DNA of 39,329 nt, taken from NCBI GenBank assembly GCA_021776055.1, contig JAJFGP010000101.1:1-39329 (forward strand). The letters are read 5' to 3'. Source of the stretch: Kiloniellaceae bacterium (GTDB taxonomy: Bacteria; Pseudomonadota; Alphaproteobacteria; Kiloniellales; J153). The position numbers and the translations under genes are program-made. Under the pieces are notes generated by a model that saw nothing but the letters and a program-made list of their open reading frames with translations, made no database searches and had not been told where the DNA came from. Shown here one piece after another: positions 15,036 through 23,622 of the stretch. Every line of letters begins with the position of its first letter. Position 1 is the stretch's first letter.

Positions 15036-17411
15036 CTAGTCCGAGCTTCGCGGCAGCCGGGCGCCGGCCATGGGTGACAGCAGGAAAGCAACACAGATCC
15101 CTATCAAGATCGTCAGCCCAAAGTCGCTGATTGCCGCCGTGCGCGAGAAGGCGAGGAGGCCGAAGGCGAGAAGCGTCGTCAATGCCGACATGGCGATCGC
15201 CAAAAACGTCGAGGCATGGACCAAGCCGGTCTCGCGAAAGAACAAGCCGTAATCGACGCCGATACCCAACACCAGCAACAAGGCCATGATGTTGAAAAGG
15301 CTAATGGAGTGGCCCAACAGGCCAAGGACGCCCAGGCTGGCAAATGCGGCCAGGACCGGGGGGGTGATGACGGCTAATCCGCCGAGTACGCCATAGCGAA
15401 CGACAAGCAGGAGCGCCACAAACAGGTAAGAAATAAAAGCCAGCCAACCGGCTTCCCGCCGGTAATCCGAGAAAAGATCGGAGATTTCTCCGGCGGGGTC
15501 GATGAAATGAATCTCGGGGTTCGACGCCGCCACCGCCTTCAAGGCAGGCAAATCGAATACCCCGCGCAAACCAACCACCCCGACGACGCCTCTGTCTGTC
15601 TGCCCGAGCCAAAGGTGCCGGTAGGGCTCGGAAACCGGATGCGCCAGCCAGGCCTCAAGACCGACAGGCGGCGTTTCCAGTGTTGCCGCGTACGCGCGGG
15701 CATAGGCCTCGCGTAGGTTATCGGGAAGCCCGACTCGCTTTGCCACTCTGGCCAGCAGCCCGTTCTCATCGAGGATCAGAGGAGCGAGCAACTTGCGATC
15801 CTCCTCTTGCCGGGTGGCGGAGGGTAGGAAGTCCGAGATCGCCGCATGACCTTCGACTTCCCCGGTTTCCTCAAGTTTGCGTAGACGCGCGGTCAAGCGT
15901 TCCTCGCGCTCGAGAAATTCCGCCGTTGTCCGTCCCTCCACCAGGAAAAATTGACTGGCCAGGTTTCGGCCAATGAGTGCGCGCGTTCGATCGACTTCCA
16001 CGACAACCTCGGGATCGAGCGTTTGCAGCAGTCGGATGTCATCCTCGGCGGCAAGCCTCAAGAAGCCCACGGAAACCAATGCCAATAGCACGGCTAGTCC
16101 CCCTTTTACGGGCCAGTTCCACCGGCGTTGCCAAAGCCCGATATAGGCGCTGGTCCAGGCCAGCGGGCGTTGAACCGTGGGGCTCTTAAGTCGCTGCGTA
16201 CAGACCGGATACCAGCAAAGGACGCAACCATAGGCGACAACCAGCCCGGCGCTGGAGAAGACCGCCAACTCCCGCATCCCTGGGAAAGGGCTGATCACAA
16301 GCCCGGAGAATCCAATGATGCTGGTCACCAGGCCCAGGGTTATTCCGGGAAAAATGTGGGCAACGGTAAGTTTTGGCGACCAATTCCCCGGAGAGCGGAA
16401 TCGATCGCAGAAGAAGTGCAGAGAATAGTCGACCGAGATGCCGACCAGACTGGAGCCAAACACCAGGGTCATAAGGTGCACCTGCCCGAACAGTGCAATG
16501 CAGGCGGCGAATCCACCCAGGCTGCCACACAGGATCGAAACCGTGCTCAAGCCGAAAGGTAGCCACGATCGGAACACAACCAGTAACAGGGTGAAGACCC
16601 CAAGCAGGGAGCCGAGTCCGACGCTGGAGATCTCGGTAAAGGCCTGCGCCGTGCCGGCGATGGCGTGCGCCAAGACACCGGCCATCAGTATCTGCGCGCC
16701 GTTGAATTTCTCGGGTAGCTCGCGTCTAACCTGTTCCAGTATCGGAACCAGCCGTTCTTGAACCGAAAAGGAAAAGGGGGTTTCCGCCAGCTCTCCGGTC
16801 ATGACCACGAAAACTTTGCCCTGCGCTCTGAGCGTGAGATACCCGTTTTCCGGCTGAAGCCGGCCTGCGGCTTCGCTGGTACGGGCATCCAGATAGCTCG
16901 GCAGCAGAAGCAGCGGATCCTTGGCCACAATCTCCGAACTGAGAGACGATCCGGGGCCGAAGTAGCGCTTGAGGATAACGCGTTCGAAGGCGGCTATATC
17001 CCCAGCCTCCAAGGTAGTCCGCGCTTTGTGGTCAAGGAGTTGGAAGCGCATCGGGAAATAGAAGGCGCCAGCCTCCCAAACCATGTCGCGGTCGTAGCGC
17101 AGCCGCAGAGTGCGGAACTGATTCGATTCTCGAAGCTGCTCACCGAGATAGTCTGCCGCCAACCGCGCATCTTCAAACCGATCCGATTCGACGACGAGAA
17201 CCACGTTACGCTCGAAGCGCTTCTTGACCCGCCCAACGGCTTCGGTAATTACCGGGTCGCGCTGTGCTCCGGGCAGAAGGTCCGTCAGGTTGGCGTTGAC
17301 CATCGGCCCGGCATTCGCCGTCAGTATCAACCACCCGGCAAGCGCGGCCAAAAACAGAAACCACAGAAGGGCAGGCGCCTTACCGCGCAAAATAGGTCTT
17401 TTCGGTATCAT
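15036..17411 (-). CDS. MMPL/RND-type exporter (ApeM-like)
   Basis: A 791-residue inner-membrane transporter with the two-fold RND layout: one N-terminal membrane helix, a large periplasmic loop (about 40-250), five helices, one more helix, a second periplasmic loop (about 430-640) and five more helices. It belongs to the 'predicted exporter' group of the MMPL family that accompanies LolA-like and DUF3261 proteins in aryl-polyene clusters. It probably lifts the finished polyene lipid out of the inner membrane using the proton gradient. Its start overlaps the LolA-like gene by 32 bases; a TTG at 17390 is an alternative start. Confidence 0.85.
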   Translation of the reverse strand: MIPKRPILRGKAPALLWFLFLAALAGWLILTANAGPMVNANLTDLLPGAQRDPVITEAVGRVKKRFERNVVLVVESDRFEDARLAADYLGEQLRESNQFRTLRLRYDRDMVWEAGAFYFPMRFQLLDHKARTTLEAGDIAAFERVILKRYFGPGSSLSSEIVAKDPLLLLPSYLDARTSEAAGRLQPENGYLTLRAQGKVFVVMTGELAETPFSFSVQERLVPILEQVRRELPEKFNGAQILMAGVLAHAIAGTAQAFTEISSVGLGSLLGVFTLLLVVFRSWLPFGLSTVSILCGSLGGFAACIALFGQVHLMTLVFGSSLVGISVDYSLHFFCDRFRSPGNWSPKLTVAHIFPGITLGLVTSIIGFSGLVISPFPGMRELAVFSSAGLVVAYGCVLCWYPVCTQRLKSPTVQRPLAWTSAYIGLWQRRWNWPVKGGLAVLLALVSVGFLRLAAEDDIRLLQTLDPEVVVEVDRTRALIGRNLASQFFLVEGRTTAEFLEREERLTARLRKLEETGEVEGHAAISDFLPSATRQEEDRKLLAPLILDENGLLARVAKRVGLPDNLREAYARAYAATLETPPVGLEAWLAHPVSEPYRHLWLGQTDRGVVGVVGLRGVFDLPALKAVAASNPEIHFIDPAGEISDLFSDYRREAGWLAFISYLFVALLLVVRYGVLGGLAVITPPVLAAFASLGVLGLLGHSISLFNIMALLLVLGIGVDYGLFFRETGLVHASTFLAIAMSALTTLLAFGLLAFSRTAAISDFGLTILIGICVAFLLSPMAGARLPRSSD

Positions 17412-18006
17412 TGAGCTTACAGCCGTCGACTCGCGGATTGCGGAGCCGGATCAAAGTTTGATCGCCGCGGGCTTCAAGAACCGAAATCTCTTCGACATGG
17501 CGTCCACCGGCGACGCGCACCTTGGTAATGACCGCCGCTAGGTTCTCGTCCTTGGGAGTCAGAGTCAGGCGCCAGGTGCCCTCTGCTTGGGTCGCGGACA
17601 GATCGAAAGTGTCTTGCAAAACCTCGAAATGACCCTTGAACGTGGCGAGGAAGACACTCGACAGAGCCCGGAATATGGGGGCCTTTCCGGCACTCGATTT
17701 GTGCGCATTGCCGTCCTCATCCCACCGTATCAATTCGTCGCTTCTGACCAAAATCCGGGCTGGATAGGGGGTCAGGACCTGCCAGAGCACGCCTTGCCCG
17801 ACGACAAAGATAAGCTTGCCCGCCGACAACAAGGGGCGTGCCAGGGCTCGAAGGTGCTTTTCCTGTTCGAAATCGCTGCACAGCATGTCGCCGCGAACGA
17901 GTTGCCCGGAGATATCGGACAACGTCGTCTTCTGCTCGCCCAGGGCCTGCGCCGTGCCGGATGCCGTGCCAAGGACGACGGCCAGTACAAGCGCCAGTCT
18001 ACTCAC
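17380..18006 (-). CDS. LolA-like outer-membrane lipoprotein carrier (ApeL-like)
   Basis: A 208-residue periplasmic protein with a clear signal peptide (about residues 1-21, ending AQA). The mature part shows the LolA-type pattern 'SGQLVRGDMLCSDFEQEKHL', followed by beta strands such as 'SAGKLIFVVGQGVLWQVLTPYPARILV'. LolA-fold proteins carry lipidated cargo through the periplasm. In this setting the cargo is probably the polyene lipid rather than ordinary lipoproteins. It overlaps the thioesterase gene by four bases and the transporter gene by 32. Confidence 0.8.
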   Translation of the reverse strand: MSRLALVLAVVLGTASGTAQALGEQKTTLSDISGQLVRGDMLCSDFEQEKHLRALARPLLSAGKLIFVVGQGVLWQVLTPYPARILVRSDELIRWDEDGNAHKSSAGKAPIFRALSSVFLATFKGHFEVLQDTFDLSATQAEGTWRLTLTPKDENLAAVITKVRVAGGRHVEEISVLEARGDQTLIRLRNPRVDGCKLNDTEKTYFAR

Positions 18007-18416
18007 GCCTCCAACCCCAGTTTCTCGTAAAGCACGGGCGGAGACCCGAGCAACATTTCGCCCGTGCGCTGATCGACGGCAACTTGGACAGTATGCCCTT
18101 TGGTCAGTCTCGTTCCACTTGCGGCATCGCGTATCAAATAGTCGATTTTTAAACGCAGGTCATATTCCACCAGACTGGCGACGACCTCGACTTCTTGCCC
18201 GAAGTGGGCGGGTTTGGCATAGCGGATCCTAAGGTCGATGATCGGCCAGGAATAGCCCGACTCTTTCATTTCGTTGTAGTTGTAGTTCACTTTGTCCAAT
18301 AGGGCGCAGCGCGCGATCTCGAAATATTTCGCGTAGTGGCCGTGCCAGGCGACGGCCATGAGATCGACGTCGTGAAAAGGTATTTGGATGGTCACGCTGG
18401 CGCTTGGCAGCTGCAT
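18003..18416 (-). CDS. 4-hydroxybenzoyl-CoA-thioesterase-type thioesterase (ApeK-like)
   Basis: A 137-residue hotdog thioesterase. 'FHDVDLMAVAWHGHYAKYFE' contains Asp16 and matches the D-x-D-x2-x-V-x-H-x2-Y active-site region of the 4HBT family. It may release or edit thioester-bound intermediates. The chosen ATG at 18416 lies four bases after the ammonia-lyase stop, with GGTGA just upstream; an ATG at 18431 would add five residues and overlap the lyase gene by 11 bases. Confidence 0.8.
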   Translation of the reverse strand: MQLPSASVTIQIPFHDVDLMAVAWHGHYAKYFEIARCALLDKVNYNYNEMKESGYSWPIIDLRIRYAKPAHFGQEVEVVASLVEYDLRLKIDYLIRDAASGTRLTKGHTVQVAVDQRTGEMLLGSPPVLYEKLGLEA

Positions 18417-18420
18417 GCGA

Positions 18421-19980
18421 TCACCGGTCATAAAGCGACCAGTGCTGGCCTTGTATGAGAGCGACGAACTTGCGCAGCTCCGGCTCCAGGGCGCGGTCTT
18501 CTTCCAGAAAGGCGAATTCGCTTTTGACCGATTCGACGAAAAGCTCGGCTTCTTTGGTGCCGACACTCTGGCGGCGCAGGATAACGGCTTGAACCGTCGC
18601 CAAAGTATGAGCGGCGGCAACCTGTTCGCTCAGCTCCAGGATCCGCACACAATCACGTGCGGCGATGGTGCCCATGCTGACCTTGTCCTGGTTGTGACAT
18701 TCCGTCGAGCGGGAAAAAACGCTCGCCGGCATGGTCAACTTCAAGGCTTCCGCGGTCCAGGCGCTGACTGCGATTTGCACCGCTTTGAAGCCGTGGTTGA
18801 TCTCCGCCCGTTCGCCTGTCGCGCCCGACAGGTTGGCCGGCAGGCCGTGATTGAATTTGACGTCCACCAACAAGGCAAGTTGGCGGTCCATGAGGTCGGC
18901 CAGGTTGGCGACGGCGTTCTTAAGGCCGTCCATCGCAAAAGCGATATGACCGCCATAAAAATGACCACCGTGCAGCACCTGTTCCTCCACTGCATCGATG
19001 ACGGGGTTGTCGTTGGTGCTATTGAGTTCGATTTCGAGAAACTGCGCCATCCAAGGCAAGCAGTCACGCAAGACACCGATCACATGCGGCGCACAGCGTA
19101 TGGAATAGCGGTCCTGCAATCGGTTGGCGTTGTTCGGCGCGTCACCGCCGCCAATGTCGTTGCGGATCCAAGCCGCAACGTCGTTCTGTCCGGGATGCGG
19201 TTTAACCTTGAAGAGGCGCTCGTCGAAATGATGCGGGTTACCCTGGAGTGCCACGCTCGCAAGCGCGGTCAGCCGAGCGCAAAGGCGCGACAGGTAGTCC
19301 GCCCGGCGATAGCATTCACAAGCCAACGCCGTCATCACGGCGGTCCCGTTCATGATCGCCAAGCCCTCCTTGGGACGTAGCGTGAGGGGGTGCAGATCGA
19401 CTTTATGGTGGAACTCCTGCGCCGACATTTGCTCGGTGCCATAGAGAACCTCGCGCTCGCCGACCAGCATTGCCGCCAGATAGGACAGGGGCGTGAGATC
19501 GCCGCTTGCGCCGACCGAACCTTCCTCGGGAATCAGCGGCACCGCGTCCAGATTGAGAAACTCGACCAGGCGGGTGAGCAATTCCCAACTGATACCAGAG
19601 TAACCCTTGGCCAGGGAGGCCAGCCGGGTAACGATCACCGCGCGCGCCATCTCATGGGACAGGTGATTGCCCATCCCACAGCCATGAAATCGCAGCAAAT
19701 GCAGTGGGAGCGTTTGGACTAAGTCTCGGGGGATGACGACATTGCAAGAATCTCCGTATCCGGTGGTTACGCCGTAAATCGTGCCGTCTCTTTCGAGCAG
19801 TTTATCCAAAAAGGCGGGACCCGCATCGATGAAGGCGCGATAGTTTGGATGCTGGTCGAGGACCACGGGCGTGCGCTGATGCGCGATCTCCATGACATCT
19901 TGAATGCGCAGAGACTCGCGGCCGATGGTGATAGGTGACGGTGCGGCGGCATCATCGCGAAGGCCCGGAGGTATGGACAA
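18421..19980 (-). CDS. Aromatic amino acid ammonia-lyase (HAL/PAL/TAL family)
   Basis: A 519-residue MIO-dependent lyase that removes ammonia from an aromatic amino acid to give an aryl-acrylate. The self-forming cofactor triplet Ala-Ser-Gly is at 158-160 in 'GSVGASGDLTPL'. The catalytic Tyr is Tyr69 in 'TIYGVTTGYGD', and 'NSTNDNP' is also present. The substrate-choice pair reads Phe98-His99: histidine lyases have Ser-His, tyrosine lyases His-Leu and phenylalanine lyases Phe-Leu, so this is a hybrid. No histidine-degradation genes are nearby. The place between acyltransferase and thioesterase genes points to making a cinnamate- or coumarate-like starter for the polyene. Confidence 0.88.
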   Translation of the reverse strand: MSIPPGLRDDAAAPSPITIGRESLRIQDVMEIAHQRTPVVLDQHPNYRAFIDAGPAFLDKLLERDGTIYGVTTGYGDSCNVVIPRDLVQTLPLHLLRFHGCGMGNHLSHEMARAVIVTRLASLAKGYSGISWELLTRLVEFLNLDAVPLIPEEGSVGASGDLTPLSYLAAMLVGEREVLYGTEQMSAQEFHHKVDLHPLTLRPKEGLAIMNGTAVMTALACECYRRADYLSRLCARLTALASVALQGNPHHFDERLFKVKPHPGQNDVAAWIRNDIGGGDAPNNANRLQDRYSIRCAPHVIGVLRDCLPWMAQFLEIELNSTNDNPVIDAVEEQVLHGGHFYGGHIAFAMDGLKNAVANLADLMDRQLALLVDVKFNHGLPANLSGATGERAEINHGFKAVQIAVSAWTAEALKLTMPASVFSRSTECHNQDKVSMGTIAARDCVRILELSEQVAAAHTLATVQAVILRRQSVGTKEAELFVESVKSEFAFLEEDRALEPELRKFVALIQGQHWSLYDR

Positions 19981-19992
19981 AAAATCTGATCC

Positions 19993-21003
19993 CTAGACTG
20001 AGTATTTTTCTGGGGAAGCCCGGTCGGACTCCCGATCCGGCGAATTTGGGCTGGCTTGCCCCCAAAAGTCAAAAAAATTGAACCATTGATAGGGATCGCT
20101 CACGCAGTAGTGCTGCAATCTTTCCACATAGCGCGACATCCAGAAACCGAGCGCCTTGGCGCGCTCGCGGCGCGGTATCTTGATCCCCTCAGCCAAGGAT
20201 TCGAAGATGATGTGATAGCGGTGCCGGCGCTTTAGACAAAAAATCAACAAAACCGGGCATTGCAGCAGTGCGGCCAGAATGAAGGGCCCTTGAGGAAAGG
20301 GGGCGGGACGGCCCAAGAACGGTAGCCAAGTGATTCGCGAGGATTGTCCGACTGGTATCCGGTCGCCGACGATAACCACGAACTCCCCCTGATCGACCTT
20401 CTCGCGCAGCATTACCGCGGTTTCCAACCCCACCTCCGTAACCTGAATCAGAGATAGCATGGCGTGAGGATTGATTCGCCGCATCAAACGGTTGAAGTTC
20501 CCCGAATGCTTTGTGTGGACCAGGACATTAATTTTGAGATCGCGATAAAGGCTACCCAAGGCGCGGCAAACCTCCATATTGCCGAGGTGCGAGGCGATCA
20601 GAACGCCGCCTTGGCCCGAGGCATGTAGAGCCTCAAACACTTCCCGGTTGACATAGTCGACGTCCGCCAACCCGATATCGCCACGCCAAGCCGCTAGCTT
20701 GTCCAAGATCGCCTCACCGAAGGTCATGAAATGCCGAAACGACTGCCGCCAGCCGGGCGCGCGGGAAGGTGCTGAGCCGGCCTTAGTGTGCTGTTGAGCG
20801 CGTGACAGGAACGCCTGTGATGCGCGGCGCGTGGCCGGATTGGCCAGGAAGAAATAGATCATCACCGGATATAGGAAGATCGAGAATCCGGCCCTGCCAA
20901 ACAGGTTATAGACAAAGAACATGACCCTCAGACCCAGATAGACTCCGCGTTCCTCGATGGCGTACCAAAGACTGCTGTTCTTGTCGTCGCTAGCCATTGG
21001 CAT
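19993..21003 (-). CDS. LpxL/HtrB-type lysophospholipid acyltransferase
   Basis: A 336-residue membrane-bound acyltransferase with a hydrophobic N-terminal part (about 22-53). The H-x4-E catalytic motif is 'ASHLGNMEVCR' (His139, Glu144). 'VGDRIPVG' and 'LGRPAPFPQGPFILA' match later blocks of the lipid A acyltransferase fold. The start at ATG 21003 shares a base with the glycosyltransferase stop (TGATG). In the E. coli-type cluster, as I recall, the glycosyltransferase and this acyltransferase are one fused protein (ApeJ); here they are two. It probably acylates the glycosylated polyene or its anchor. Confidence 0.85.
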   Translation of the reverse strand: MPMASDDKNSSLWYAIEERGVYLGLRVMFFVYNLFGRAGFSIFLYPVMIYFFLANPATRRASQAFLSRAQQHTKAGSAPSRAPGWRQSFRHFMTFGEAILDKLAAWRGDIGLADVDYVNREVFEALHASGQGGVLIASHLGNMEVCRALGSLYRDLKINVLVHTKHSGNFNRLMRRINPHAMLSLIQVTEVGLETAVMLREKVDQGEFVVIVGDRIPVGQSSRITWLPFLGRPAPFPQGPFILAALLQCPVLLIFCLKRRHRYHIIFESLAEGIKIPRRERAKALGFWMSRYVERLQHYCVSDPYQWFNFFDFWGQASPNSPDRESDRASPEKYSV

Positions 21004-21788
21004 CAAGGCGTCCCGAGACGAGAGCTTTCGCTCCCGTCCGCTGCTCGCCCAGCCCTTGCGCGGCGCAGAAGAAGGCCTGGTGCTCGAACAAACATCCCCA
21101 AGACGAGCCGAACATGCATGCAGGTGATCAGCCAGTTGTCCTCCCAAAGACGGAAATGCGACTGACCGTCCTTCGGATAGACGACACGGGTAGGGCGAGA
21201 GATGATCGGCACACCTTCCCAGCAGAGCCGAACCAAAACCTCGGGATCGAAGTCCATTCGCCGGCCAAGGCGCACACGCCGCGACAAAGGGACCACGACA
21301 TTCAGAGGATAGACCCTGAATCCGCACATCGAATCCTTGATCTCGAATGATAACGTCTCGATCCACACCCAGAAGTGGGTCAGATAACGCGCGAAGCGCC
21401 GCCCTTTCGGAACGCTTGCATCATAGAGGGGCCTACCCGTAACCATCGCCTCCGGGTGTTGCTGCGATATCGACACGAAATCCGGGATGTCGCCGACGTC
21501 ATGTTGCCCATCGGCATCGATCTGTAACGCGTGACTGAAGCCACGGTCCAGGGCCTCGCGAAGCCCGGAAAGAACGGCGCCGCCCTTGCCAAGGTTTTTG
21601 CTGTGTTCGATCAGATGAACCCACGCAAAAGACTTGACCAGGTCCTTCAATATGCCGCGACAATCGCTGTCGCTGGCATCGTCTACCAGGATGGTTTGTA
21701 GTCCGAGGGGGGCAACCTCTTGGATCAACGCCGTGACGCCCGCGCCATGATTGTAGACCGGCACCACGATACAGGCCCGGTACGTCAT
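21003..21788 (-). CDS. Family 2 glycosyltransferase
   Basis: A 261-residue GT-A fold enzyme. 'CIVVPVYNHG' opens the nucleotide-binding half, 'LVDDASD' and 'IDADGQHD' (91-95, the D-x-D type metal site) follow. It resembles dolichyl-phosphate-mannose-synthase-like GT2 proteins without the C-terminal membrane helices. It probably transfers a sugar during anchoring of the polyene, with the following acyltransferase. Its start overlaps the ligase stop by four bases and its stop overlaps the acyltransferase start. Confidence 0.85.
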   Translation of the reverse strand: MTYRACIVVPVYNHGAGVTALIQEVAPLGLQTILVDDASDSDCRGILKDLVKSFAWVHLIEHSKNLGKGGAVLSGLREALDRGFSHALQIDADGQHDVGDIPDFVSISQQHPEAMVTGRPLYDASVPKGRRFARYLTHFWVWIETLSFEIKDSMCGFRVYPLNVVVPLSRRVRLGRRMDFDPEVLVRLCWEGVPIISRPTRVVYPKDGQSHFRLWEDNWLITCMHVRLVLGMFVRAPGLLLRRARAGRAADGSESSRLGTP

Positions 21789-23533
21789 GACGCGGTCTCG
21801 AACAAGATCCGGCCACTGGAGAGATTTTTACCGGCTCTGGTGAAATGGAACCCCAGCCGGTTGCGGTCGCGATCGTAACGCAAAGCAAGCTCGATATCCT
21901 GACCGGCCTTTATGATGTCGTGAAACTTCAGAGCCTCGATTCGCTGGAAAGTGCCATCGATCACAAATTGCTGGCGGGCGAAGGCGATTGCCCAATCGAT
22001 CTGCACGACACCGGCCAGAATCGGTTCCTGGTCGAAATGTCCTTCGAAATAGAGCAAATCCTCGGGCGGCCGGAGCTTCAAGGTCAGCGTATCGTCGCCA
22101 GCCTCGCTCTCTAAGACCTGGGGCTCGGTCGGGCGACCGGTCTGCGGCTTCCAAAGTGCCTCGAGGGCGGATAAGGGTGTCTTACCGCGGTCATCTTCAG
22201 GGATCCGCCGCACAAAACGCCACTTTCGCGGCAACGCAAGAGCGCTGACATGGGGCCTTAGCGCGGCGCAAAGATATTCGCGCATCTGCCGTTTGCTGGT
22301 TTCCAACAGTCGTGACCATCCTTCGGGCGACGGCTTTATCACCGCGGCCAAAGTATCGCGCTGATCGCCGTCGAGGTGCCAAGGCAACACGCGCGCCTGG
22401 GATACCTCCGGCAAAGCAGCGAGGCGGTGTTCCAGTTCGGAGAGCGAAACCCTTTGTTGCTCGATCTTGACGACCCGATCGGCTCGTCCGTTCAATATAA
22501 AGCGATCCTTCGCGAGCAGCCGGGCCTTGTCGCCCGTTCGGATCGGGTTTTGGTTGGGTAGGTTGGGGGATTGGACCGTAAGGACACCCGTTTCATCATC
22601 AAGTGATAGCTTAACACCGGGAAAGGCCGTCCAGGGTTCAGGGGCCTCCGCGCTCAAAACCGTTCGGTAGGCGATGCCTCCGGTCTCGGTGCTGCCATAA
22701 ATCTCGCGCACCGGCTCGCTGAGAACCGCATTGTAGCTTGCCGCCACCTTCGACGGGAGCGGCCCGCCCGACGAGAATACCCTGGAAAGGCTTGATGATA
22801 ACTGGTTGAGATTGAGCACCGGCAGGGCCCTTTTGAGGAAGGCCGGGCTAGAGATCAAGATCTGACCGCTTCCGGGTTCCAGGGCGGCGCTCAGGTCTTC
22901 GGGGTATCGGATGAGTCGCCTGGCGAAGGCTCGCCTGCTGGCCAAGGGCCAAAGAACCCGGAATAGCAGCCCATAGATATGATGCGCCGGCACCGTCGCC
23001 AGAACGACGGCCCGGCTGGGTGGTGCAAAGGTTTGCTCCAACACCGCGATTTCCGACTCGAGGCACCTTAGGAGCTTGCGGACGGGAAGCGGCTCTCCCG
23101 TCGTTCCCGACGTATAAAGAATGATCTCCGATGTATCGCTATCGAGCGGTCGAAAATCGGATGTCGTATCGCCGATCGCGGGCGCCGGCAGTCTAAGCAC
23201 CCGCGCGCCCGCCACCTCGATTCCCGCGCTGGCGACCACGCCCGCGACACCGGTGGCAAGTTCGCTCAAATGACCGCTTTGAAAGTGTGCAGGCAGCACC
23301 GCCTTGCAGCCGGCCTGCAACACCGCGAACAATGCAACGACGAGCTCGTAGGCATCCTCGCTCGCCACCAACCAATTGCCAGACCCAGCGTCCGCAATAC
23401 GCGGGAGCAGCGCCCCCACATCGTGCCGAAAATCGCCCCAACTGCGCCTCTCGCTGGCCCCGATGGCGAGCGTTTCCGCAAGATCGCGGCGCGAGTTCAA
23501 GAGACGGGAAATTGGCGTTAAGTTTTCGCTCAT
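21785..23533 (-). CDS. Acyl-AMP ligase fused to a hotdog dehydratase domain (ApeH-ApeI fusion)
   Basis: A 582-residue, two-domain protein. Residues 1-460 are an ANL-family adenylating enzyme: P-loop-like 'YTSGTTGEP' (140-148), 'EIYGSTETGG' (277-286), 'RTGD' (332-335) and the C-terminal catalytic Lys451 in 'DRGKTPL'. It would activate the aryl acid and load it on a carrier protein. Residues ~475-582 are a FabZ/ApeI-type hotdog with 'FEGHFDQEPILAGVVQ' (His499). In the reference E. coli cluster, as I recall it, these are separate genes. ATG 23533 is preferred over a GTG at 23569. This is the first gene of the right half-operon. Confidence 0.85.
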   Translation of the reverse strand: MSENLTPISRLLNSRRDLAETLAIGASERRSWGDFRHDVGALLPRIADAGSGNWLVASEDAYELVVALFAVLQAGCKAVLPAHFQSGHLSELATGVAGVVASAGIEVAGARVLRLPAPAIGDTTSDFRPLDSDTSEIILYTSGTTGEPLPVRKLLRCLESEIAVLEQTFAPPSRAVVLATVPAHHIYGLLFRVLWPLASRRAFARRLIRYPEDLSAALEPGSGQILISSPAFLKRALPVLNLNQLSSSLSRVFSSGGPLPSKVAASYNAVLSEPVREIYGSTETGGIAYRTVLSAEAPEPWTAFPGVKLSLDDETGVLTVQSPNLPNQNPIRTGDKARLLAKDRFILNGRADRVVKIEQQRVSLSELEHRLAALPEVSQARVLPWHLDGDQRDTLAAVIKPSPEGWSRLLETSKRQMREYLCAALRPHVSALALPRKWRFVRRIPEDDRGKTPLSALEALWKPQTGRPTEPQVLESEAGDDTLTLKLRPPEDLLYFEGHFDQEPILAGVVQIDWAIAFARQQFVIDGTFQRIEALKFHDIIKAGQDIELALRYDRDRNRLGFHFTRAGKNLSSGRILFETAS

Positions 23534-23585
23534 CACGACTACAGAATTGGACAAATTAATCCGGGGCACCCCAAGTGTCGCACCG

Positions 23586-23622
23586 ATTCGTCACCCAGTG
23601 AAAGACTGGAAGAATTCGTCAC
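23586..23622. promoter_or_regulatory. Direct repeats flanking a small hairpin upstream of the polyene operon
   Basis: ATTCGTCAC occurs twice, at 23586-23594 and 23614-23622 (28 bases apart). Between them is CCAGT-GAAAG-ACTGG (23595-23609), a perfect 5-bp hairpin. The site lies 53-89 bases before the ligase start on the minus strand, where a transcription factor could control the whole right half-operon. The gap 23534-23825 otherwise holds only the plus-strand promoter below. Confidence 0.4.

Noticed and set aside
18388-19380. 330-codon plus-strand frame opposite the ammonia-lyase
   Set aside because: It is a shadow of a GC-rich gene; the lyase has an intact MIO motif and family-typical length.
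18421-19980. Ordinary histidine-degradation gene (hutH)
   Set aside because: No hutU, hutI or hutG is adjacent, the gene is embedded in the polyene operon, and the selectivity pair differs from Ser-His.
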